Assembly: GCA_026184415.1 (NCBI GenBank)
Contig: CM047944.1
Span: forward strand, 2,108,001-2,172,000
Length of the DNA: 64,000 nucleotides
Origin: Trichothecium roseum
Lineage: Eukaryota > Ascomycota > Sordariomycetes > Hypocreales
Reading direction: 5' to 3'
Shown here piece by piece: positions 57,273 to 64,000 of this stretch; position 1 is the first letter of the stretch; each line of letters starts with the position of its first letter. The translations under genes and the position numbers were made by a program. The notes below the pieces were generated by a model. It did no database searches. It had not been told where the DNA came from and was given only the letters and a program-made list of their open reading frames with translations.

Positions 57273-59237
57273 ATGGATGAAACCTGTTCAAGCAGTCGAC
57301 GGCATCTCCCCCGCGATGATGGCCCCTCAAAGACCACCACGAAACCCCGGACCAGAACCAGGACTGGGTGCCTCAACTGTCGCCGCAAGAAGAGGAAGTG
57401 CGACGAGAAACATCCGACGTGCGGCCCCTGTGAACGACAGGGCGTGCGCTGCCCTTGGGGTCTCCGCATTAGTTTTCGTCAAGAGAATGCTCTAACTATT
57501 GAAGGAGGGCAACGGTCATCCCCGAGTTCCAGGGCCGTGGCGGGGCCGCGTGGGTTCGAGATTCTAGACATGACGGCCGACGTTGTCCGTGAGCAACGTC
57601 GGCGATCGTCGGTGAACGACAACGGCGCCGAAACTAATATTTCCCCTGTATTCCAACCACAAGCCAATGAATCATCTTCGCCGACGAAGGTTGTCCACAC
57701 AAGGAGTCCAATTAGCATCCCATTTCCTGGCGCATTTACCACTTCTGAGCGATATACGTCAGCTCTGCGCACTTCTTTGAACCGTGTTCAGGAACCCAGG
57801 TATGACCAGCCTGCGCCATTGCTCCCGCCCATGCCCATCGATGCACACGCCCATTTAATGAGAAGTGCGCAAGATACTGCCCCAGAAGGCACGCTCGAGG
57901 ATGTCGGTGTCTTCCTACCCGGTTCAACGTACCACGAGCTGCATTCAACGCTCAGGAGCCACCTTATTCGCGAAGTCAGATCCGATGCGTCCACCGCTGT
58001 TCCCCTCACACGCACTACAAGTAGTGGAATAAGCAAAAGTTTTCTACCATACGATGTCACAGTAGGCGTCAAGTTGGCTGAACAGCCGTTCTTGCCGCTT
58101 CCCCTAGGCGCGGAGGAAGAGGTGATCCTATGGCGTAACTGGTTCGACGAAATTGCCCCCTGGCTAGATAAGTTTGACATTGACTGTCACTTCCAACACA
58201 CAATACCCACCATGGCCGCCTCAGCTACACACCTGAGCCGCGCCATTCTCGCCTTATCTGCCCGTCAGCTCGAGCTGAAACAGACAACCAAACCCACCGG
58301 CCGTAGCCTGTCCCTCTACCAGGAGGCCATACACTTGTTGCTCCCCCACCTCCGAACACGAAGCACTGCTGTCATCGCCTCGTGCGTTATTCTCTGCGTC
58401 CTCGAGATGCTTAGTTGCTCGCCCAAAGCTTGGAAGCGACATCTAGATGGCTGTGCCAGCATGATGCAAGCCGTGGGTATTGATGGCTTCGTCGGCAGCG
58501 TTGAGCAGGCCCTGTTTTGGTGTTTTGCTCGTATGGATGTTTGCGGGGGACTAATATCTTCCGTCAAGACTCTCATACCTGTCACGCGATGGGCTTCCTC
58601 CGGAAGGCCAATGGCTGCTTCCGACCTTGACGCAGACGTAGCCCTATTCCGCTCAAGCCAGAGGTTTGACAACTGGGCCAACTACGCTGTCTACCTTGTA
58701 GCCCAGGTTCTCGACCTCGTAAATCCAGGAGCAACTTCACTCGACATACGTACACAAGATGTCAACACAGAGTTTAGTACACGTTGGGCCGGACTATGGC
58801 AACATATCACGGACTGGTACACCTCCCGCCCAGCGCCTCTGCATGCTGTCGCCACCGCGCCGTCATCACAGACCTCGCCATTCCCAACTGTCCTATTCGC
58901 CAACGCTGCCGCAATATCAGGAACACAGCTATATCACACGGCATCAATCATCATGTTGCAGAACCGTCCGACAGAGGTCACTCTTTCCCCAGAGCAGAAG
59001 CTTCGTGGTGTGCTTTGGCATGCGCGGCAGATTTGCGCAATCAGCATTTCCAACCACCACCACGGGGCGTGGACCAATAGTATACAACCCCTGTGGATAG
59101 CCGGTCAATGTATGAGCCATCCAGATGAACACAGGGCCATCCTAGAGATTTTGGATAAAATCGAGAAGGCGTCGGGATGGGGTACAAGGTGGCGGGCAAA
59201 TGACTTGAGGGAATTTTGGGGGGATTTAGGTGAGTGA
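57273..59237 (+). CDS. Zn2Cys6 transcription factor
   Basis: A single exon of 654 aa. The start is the ATG in GGCCATGGATG at 57273, which has the best context; the upstream open frame has no ATG. The zinc cluster is CLNCRRKKRKC then CGPCERQGVRC (C33, C36, C43, C50, C53, C60), the standard C2-C6-C6-C2-C6-C spacing, preceded by TTTKPRTRTRT. The long middle part holds helices typical of the fungal-specific domain: EEEVILWRNWFDEIAPWLDKFDID, ATHLSRAILALSARQLEL, LYQEAIHLLLPHLRTRSTAVIASCVILCVLEMLS and GCASMMQAVGIDGFVGSVEQALFWCFARMDV. Such factors usually control metabolism or transport genes. The C-terminus GDLGE occurs at a GTGAGT, so a 44-nt intron (59230-59273) could extend it, but the downstream text is AT-rich and unlike protein. 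It converges on the alpha/beta hydrolase, a possible target. Confidence 0.9.
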   Translation: MDETCSSSRRHLPRDDGPSKTTTKPRTRTRTGCLNCRRKKRKCDEKHPTCGPCERQGVRCPWGLRISFRQENALTIEGGQRSSPSSRAVAGPRGFEILDMTADVVREQRRRSSVNDNGAETNISPVFQPQANESSSPTKVVHTRSPISIPFPGAFTTSERYTSALRTSLNRVQEPRYDQPAPLLPPMPIDAHAHLMRSAQDTAPEGTLEDVGVFLPGSTYHELHSTLRSHLIREVRSDASTAVPLTRTTSSGISKSFLPYDVTVGVKLAEQPFLPLPLGAEEEVILWRNWFDEIAPWLDKFDIDCHFQHTIPTMAASATHLSRAILALSARQLELKQTTKPTGRSLSLYQEAIHLLLPHLRTRSTAVIASCVILCVLEMLSCSPKAWKRHLDGCASMMQAVGIDGFVGSVEQALFWCFARMDVCGGLISSVKTLIPVTRWASSGRPMAASDLDADVALFRSSQRFDNWANYAVYLVAQVLDLVNPGATSLDIRTQDVNTEFSTRWAGLWQHITDWYTSRPAPLHAVATAPSSQTSPFPTVLFANAAAISGTQLYHTASIIMLQNRPTEVTLSPEQKLRGVLWHARQICAISISNHHHGAWTNSIQPLWIAGQCMSHPDEHRAILEILDKIEKASGWGTRWRANDLREFWGDLGE

Positions 59238-59570
59238 CCCAGCCTTCACATTAATTGAGCATGTAACATATAGAGCAAGTGTGCTTCGATTCCTACTTTT
59301 TACTATACAATCATGAGACTAGAGGCTCTATAACTTTTAACATTCAGTCTCTGCACGATGCTAACAGGCTTATATGGCGGAATAGGATAAAATATCCTCC
59401 TTCACGCGAAACCATGTATGCAACAATTAATCACGGCATCCCAAATATTACTGAGACGTTCATAACTGTGAGATGTGCTACTGTTGTTGATTGCTCTAAT
59501 ATTCTATTCAAACAATTAACCTGGACTTGTAGGAAAGTAAAGAAGTTTGCGGATCGTAAACAGCCCGCGT
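59238..59570. other. Convergent 3' spacer
   Basis: An AT-rich gap of 333 bases between the regulator and the hydrolase. I see nothing else in it. Confidence 0.6.
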
Positions 59571-60982
59571 TCACTGGCCTTTGCTCAACTCTGAGGTATC
59601 GCTCGTTTCCGCGGCCATGTCGAAAAAGCTGCTGAGAACCTCGACTCTCTTCACGACGCTATCGTGATCACTGTCTTCAACTGTCATCGCCCAGACATCC
59701 AAGCAATCATCGTACTCTCCCTCTTTCCCTCTCCAGCAAGCCTCGAAGTACTGCTGTCCCCTGCGGCCAGTCATGACGTCTGATCCAGAGAAGTAGATCC
59801 TAACGCCAAGCTTGCCGCCGTTGCCGGGACGATTCTCAGCCTCCCTTTCTCGCTTTGCGATTCTCCCTACCAGCGCGTTCATATCCTCAGCCTCGCCCCA
59901 GGATCCTTTGGGGCCTTTTTTAAGGCAGTTTATTGCCTCGCTATTGGCCCCCACCGTCTCCTCGCTAAACATACCCTTGATGGTCAGCTTATCCAGCTCA
60001 GCCTGCGTCGTAAAGTCGAGCCCATAATCCCTCTCGATGACGGTGGCGTTCCTGTCCCACTCTGACTGCTCCCTCTCTCCCTTTGCTCTTCCACTTAGGC
60101 CCAGCGCCCTGGTGAGCCTGCTGAAGATACCGGAGGATGCCTCGATGGTGCCAGATGCTCGGAGGCTGATGAAGCTGGCCAGCCGATTCCAGTACCCAAA
60201 GGACACATTGGGTAGAGTCTGAAGTGCAAGGATCAGAGGGGCTTTTGAGTACCCTCCATCTACGAAAGGGGCTTTTTTTGGTTCAGTGTTAGCGCTGAAG
60301 CAGGGGCATAGGTTGGAGTCACTCAGATGCAAGGGCTGAGTGATGGGTTCCTGGATACTCACCGAGGAAGCAGACAAGAGGCCGCTCGGGATGCAAGATC
60401 TGGCGGCAGTGCCAGAGGAGGTTCATGTTGTAGATTGTTCCCGAGCTGTGGGACATGAGTGCCACGTGTTCTATGCGCAGAGCCTGCAGGAAGGCTGGTA
60501 TGAGGGCCACCCATTCTTTGATGCGATCCTGGACTGGCACATCTTCGGTTTTGCCGAAACCAAAGCTGTTTGGGGTCGTCGCGCACCCACGTTAGCCACA
60601 TATGCACTCCGTCACAGCCAGCAGCAAGAGAACTCCTACCCTCACAATTTGGAGTCAGGAGAGAGAAGAGGGAGACTTACCGATCTGGAACCAGGACTCT
60701 GACGCCGTGCTTGACCGCAAAGATGTGCATCCCCACTCCGAGGTACCTCGAAGCAAACATGCCGGGCAGAAACAGGACAGTCGGCACAGTCACTGCTGCT
60801 GCATTCTGAGCAGGACTGCCATTGGCGCCGTGGAACCCGTACTCCGCATAGCTTACCACAACATCTCCACGATCGCCGCCCTGTGCGACAGTGACCTTTT
60901 TATGGAAACGGGGGTTGGCGAGGTACTCCTCTGCCTGCTTGCGCGCATTGCTAGGCTTAGCCTCGACGTTTGGGTTTGCCAT
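59571..60982 (-). CDS. Alpha/beta hydrolase fold protein
   Basis: Three exons, 60681-60982, 60363-60565 and 59571-60259, 397 aa; introns 60566-60680 (GTAAGT...AACAG) and 60260-60362 (GTGAGT...CGTAG). The start chosen is MANPNVEAK; an in-frame ATG 63 nt upstream would add a Ser/Lys-rich leader. Seen: oxyanion region LFLPGMFASRYLG, then VLVPDRFGFGKTEDV, which resembles the DRPG.G.S motif, and the nucleophile elbow ALMSHSSGT with Ser141 in S-H-S-S-G rather than G-x-S-x-G. A charged lid-like part with a late His (DSDHDSVVKRVE) closes the protein. The fold covers lipases, esterases and many others; the substrate is unknown. No signal peptide, so it is intracellular. Convergence with a Zn2Cys6 regulator is a loose hint of co-regulation. 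Confidence 0.88.
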
Positions 60983-61742
60983 GGGATGCTTTCTTGTTTG
61001 ACCTGACGAGGAATATGCGAGAACTTGACGGAATTCAAGCTTCACTTTTGGAAAATCTATGAGTTTTTGTGAAAATTTCCAATGATTTACGTTGTGGAAA
61101 GATGGAAATGTTATGTTTGCTGAGCACTAGGTGAGAGTAGTAGTAGCGCGCTCAGTCTTGGCTCACTCTAGTGGTGGTCATATAGTCGGGGGGTATAGTC
61201 GGGGGGGTTTGATGCGCCGACTTGGCCGTTTTTTCGGCGCAGGGTGTTGGACCGCCTCGCCGTCTAATCATTAGGGGGACTGGGGGCTGTACCCTGGACC
61301 AGGCGGCAACTAGAAGAACCTCAGGCTTTTTGGTTTTGGTTTTGTTTGAAGATATTATTTATTCTTCTTTTTATCCTCTTTTTCTAGTCGTCATATATCA
61401 TCTGTTCTAATTCTTTTCATTCTTCATTCTTCGATCCGTACCATGGTCGCATATTGTGTTTTACGTTCATATATATCAAATCTAGATGATTACTAGGGTT
61501 ATGAGAATGTTGCAACCGGATACGTTAGTTAGTGGCGTGATGACTTTTGCTAAAATCCAACATGAACCTCTGAGATCCGAACGGAAATGACTATTCAGAA
61601 AGCAGATAGAGAATATTATGATTAATTTGAAGGGTCGACACAACGTAGACGTTTATACGACTGTCATGGCATACACGCACTATTCTCCTACAACGGCCCC
61701 CTCAGCAAATGTCCATGGCCATCAATGCAGGCTCGTGAAGAA

Positions 61743-61800
61743 TACGTACTGATGCAAGCCAGCTTTACAAACTTTTATAGCTGCTATTACAAGGCGCGTT
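61743..61800. repeat. Weak third copy of the dispersed repeat
   Basis: ATGCAAGCCAGCTTTACAAACTTTTATAG aligns with copy B (7056-7113) with one inserted base and several changes that are mainly transitions. The similarity is modest and was judged by eye. Confidence 0.3.
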
Positions 61801-62342
61801 GAAAGTGATATTTCAAAGACGAGGGTGATTACTGGTGTAAAAAGCTACTGTGCGATTTGAAACCGGGTTCGAAGAATTGATGGTTCGGTTCTTGCGGTAA
61901 AGCTGGTTACTGCATCTCGAACGTCGACATCTGTCAACGCCCGCCGGGTTTGTCCCAGATATGCCGCTACGTAGTATGTTGCGTAATCCTGGACCAAAGA
62001 ATGACTCGGAGAGGGGAATCTTCTTCTTCTTTTTTTTTAAATATTTTTTTTAATAAGAAATATGAATATCAGAGTTGACGCGAAACCATGGGTGTTGCTG
62101 TGGAGAGGGTTTTTGGAATATCTCACGCCTTCGATTTTTTTTATTTGGCCCCCCCCCCCCCCCAGCGCGGCATGGATTGATAACTATCGAACTTTTTCTT
62201 CGAGTTTCGTTTTCGAGCCTGTGCCCTAACAGAGGCCGACTTCCCTTGTAGAATACCCAAATAAACGCATTTTGATTCCGAAGAAAGGAAAAAACGAAGC
62301 GTGGAAGGAAGCTCAAGACAATGGCCGTGAACGAGAGGGTTC

Positions 62343-62369
62343 GGGGGGGGGGGGGGGGGGGGGGGGGGG
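62343..62369 (+). repeat. Poly-G tract, 27 bases
   Basis: An uninterrupted G run, with a C run about 180 bases before it. The pair could form a G-quadruplex or fold back; the length in the assembly is unreliable. Confidence 0.9.
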
Positions 62370-62827
62370 CGTGCTCTTCGTAGCCGCTTCAAAGAAATCA
62401 CGTTGCCCAAGATGTGAAACCCAAGCACTCATCCGTCGATATGTGCTTGGCTCAGATGAGACGGCGATAGACTCGAGCTGCGCGGCACCTATGGATATCC
62501 CAGGTACGCTTGTGTAATTAATCCAAGAAACGTATACACCCTTGCCTATACAGATTATCAGGCAAGGACTATTGTACATATGTATACATACATGTGTAAT
62601 GTAATAGACCATATTGGCTACTATCCATAGACGGCACCTGATTACTAATTAGCCCCGTGGTTGGAACGTCTTTGAATCGTCCGAGTATGCCACGACGAAC
62701 ACTTCTCTACCATGGCTACAGAAGGCTCGAGAAATGTCATCCTAAAGCAAGTAATCGAACGGATGCTCAGTGTTCTTCACAAATGGCGCCTCGAGAGCTA
62801 GGCTCTAAAAAGTTATTCATAAATTTT

Positions 62828-64000
62828 CTACATATTTACCAATTTCATCGCTAGACTAATAACGGCCCTCGAGAGCATGTCTAACAAGCGACAAGCGGTG
62901 TAAAGCACACAAATAACCAAGAGCAAGAGAAACATCAAAATACAAGCGAGGAGTTCCATATCTCTGCCAATCAAGTACGAGGGCGGCGAGGCCTGTTGCG
63001 TCGCATTTGGGTACTTACCTCGACGACGGATGCTTCTTACAGCGACGAGGCATTTGCGGCTGTTCTTCTTATGAAGCGACCCCTTGCTGGTCCCCGTACT
63101 CGTCGTTTTCCACGTCGTTTTCGTCATCGCTTTCGTCGTCGTCCCCATTGCTTTGTCAAGCTGAGCAACGATATACGCCATTTGGTATGCACGATAGTTG
63201 GCGTTGGATCGTGACAGCCTATAGATTAGAACCTCGTAGAACTCGGAAAAGTCTTTGTGCATCTCATCAACCATGATGCTGCCTCCAACTTCATGCAAGC
63301 CTAGAAATAAGGAAAGAGAAAAGAAAATAAGAACAAAGTGTCAGTGATTTTCGGGTGTACAGAAAATGATGGGATCGCTTGTTTAAACATACGGAAAGCA
63401 CTGCGATCCTCCGGTCCGCCCCAATCCGATTGCCTCAGATCAGCGTCGTCGTGATCCATGTCTCCGTCGTCGCACAGATCAAGAGAGTTCCAGTGCCTGA
63501 GCCTTTTCATAAATAACCAAAAGACAGCGGGTGGAAACTTCTTGTAGCTCCAGAATAGGTAGTCGGCATTGCGTTGGTACCGCAGAAGCGCCATCCGCCA
63601 GCACTTGAACATGAGCACGGCCTCTGCCGTATCGGAGGCAAGGTTGACGCCACCTATGGAATCACGGACGCGCGTGCGTTTGTTAGATCCACTGCTCAAG
63701 CATCACATGAAATTAGCATAGTGGTGGGGGAAGGGGGACAACTCACCCAATACCTCAAAGGTCATTACATATCCAACACGTTCAGCAGCACCAACGCGCG
63801 TTTTGGGATCGCCAAGCTTCAGGGATCGGAGTCGCTCATCACTTTGAAGAGACGGGGGAGCTTGGCGGGTTCCGTGGAACTCGACGTTGGTTTCGACTTC
63901 CCTCCCCCTCTTCCTCGTCAGGAATTGACTCAGAAGCTCGATGTAGCGCCAGTGTTGGCTACCATACTCGCCGCCGATGTGTTTGCCGACTTCGCATGGT
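62828..64000 (-). CDS. Unidentified gene, 5' end beyond the window
   Basis: Partial, running off the right edge. Exons seen: 63747 to beyond 64000, 63393-63653 and from 63300 downwards. Intron 63654-63746 (GTGAGT...CCATAG) joins MTFEVLG to GVNLASDTAEAV; intron 63301-63392 (GTATGT...TTTCTAG) joins DRSAF to RLHEVGG. The protein is helical and rich in aromatic residues: HWRYIELLSQFLTRK, MFKCWRMALLRYQRNADYLFWSYKK, HEVGGSIMVDEMHKDFSEF. I do not recognise it. The 3' end is uncertain: past DKAMG the annotated frame becomes Thr/Lys-rich and ends at 62828 in a hydrophobic stretch, while one extra G in the GGGG run (near 63150) would give an acidic tail DDDESDDENDVENDEYG ending at 63069. A strong donor GTAAGT near 63016 adds a third option. 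Confidence 0.6.

Larger units (their letters stand above)
60983..62827. other. Intergenic, 1.8 kb, with homopolymers
   Basis: It holds the hydrolase promoter, a possible third copy of the dispersed repeat (61743-61800), a C run (about 62149-62163), and a G run of 27 (62343-62369). No gene is convincing. Confidence 0.5.

Noticed and set aside
59274..59635. C-terminal extension of the second Zn2Cys6 factor through a 44-nt intron
   Set aside because: The signals are possible but the downstream text is AT-rich, unlike protein, and would overlap the convergent hydrolase.

Overview
The window is nuclear DNA of a filamentous ascomycete (Pezizomycotina). A Sordariomycete is the best guess, from gene content and architecture: Nst1-type and mL40-type proteins, short introns of about 45-140 nt with GTAAGT-like donors and TACTAAC/CTGAC-like branch sites, GC-rich coding DNA, and spacers full of the short fungal motif TACTCCGTA. 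No prokaryotic, organellar or viral segment is visible. I could run no searches; names rest on recognised motifs and hand-built splice models, most of which close in frame to the base.

Layout. 1-9.2 kb: two unrelated cytochrome P450 genes (993-2715 and 7201-9140) flanking a DUF2252 kinase-like gene (3724-5061), all on the minus strand. 9.2-12.9 kb: low-complexity DNA with a gutted RNase H-like gene (11047-11790) whose domain core is missing and whose intron carries about 36 GAA repeats. 12.97-15.43 kb: a transketolase / dihydroxyacetone-synthase-like gene with a GC-AG intron. 15.9-21.3 kb: a conserved-looking hypothetical gene, the mitochondrial ribosomal protein mL40 (MRPL28-type), and a Rho2-type GTPase whose model needs a 6-nt microexon. 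21.3-26.4 kb: a gene-free spacer dense in TACTCCGTA. 26.45-30.1 kb: NST1, with a stop-free 57-nt intron and an in-frame coding-like tail after its stop. 31.3-36.3 kb: a single-pass surface protein, a small I78-type protease inhibitor and TMA20. 36.35-45.1 kb: about 8.8 kb with almost nothing recognisable. 45.1-50.1 kb: a nucleotidyltransferase-like hypothetical and a divergent seven-exon beta-tubulin. 50.9-61 kb: two Zn2Cys6 transcription factors, a nine-exon secreted cysteine-rich protein with repeated SH3-like units, and an alpha/beta hydrolase convergent with the second factor. 62.8-64 kb: the 3' part of an unidentified gene running off the edge.

The genes do not form an obvious pathway or biosynthetic cluster: there is no PKS, NRPS or terpene cyclase. 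Housekeeping genes (mL40, RHO2, NST1, TMA20, tubulin) sit among accessory ones (P450s, DUF2252, secreted protein, regulators, hydrolase). The most useful observations are structural: microexons, a hidden in-frame intron, a GC-AG intron, a domain-deleted gene, possible frameshift pairs, and the dense TACTCCGTA field. No wholly new multi-gene system is evident.
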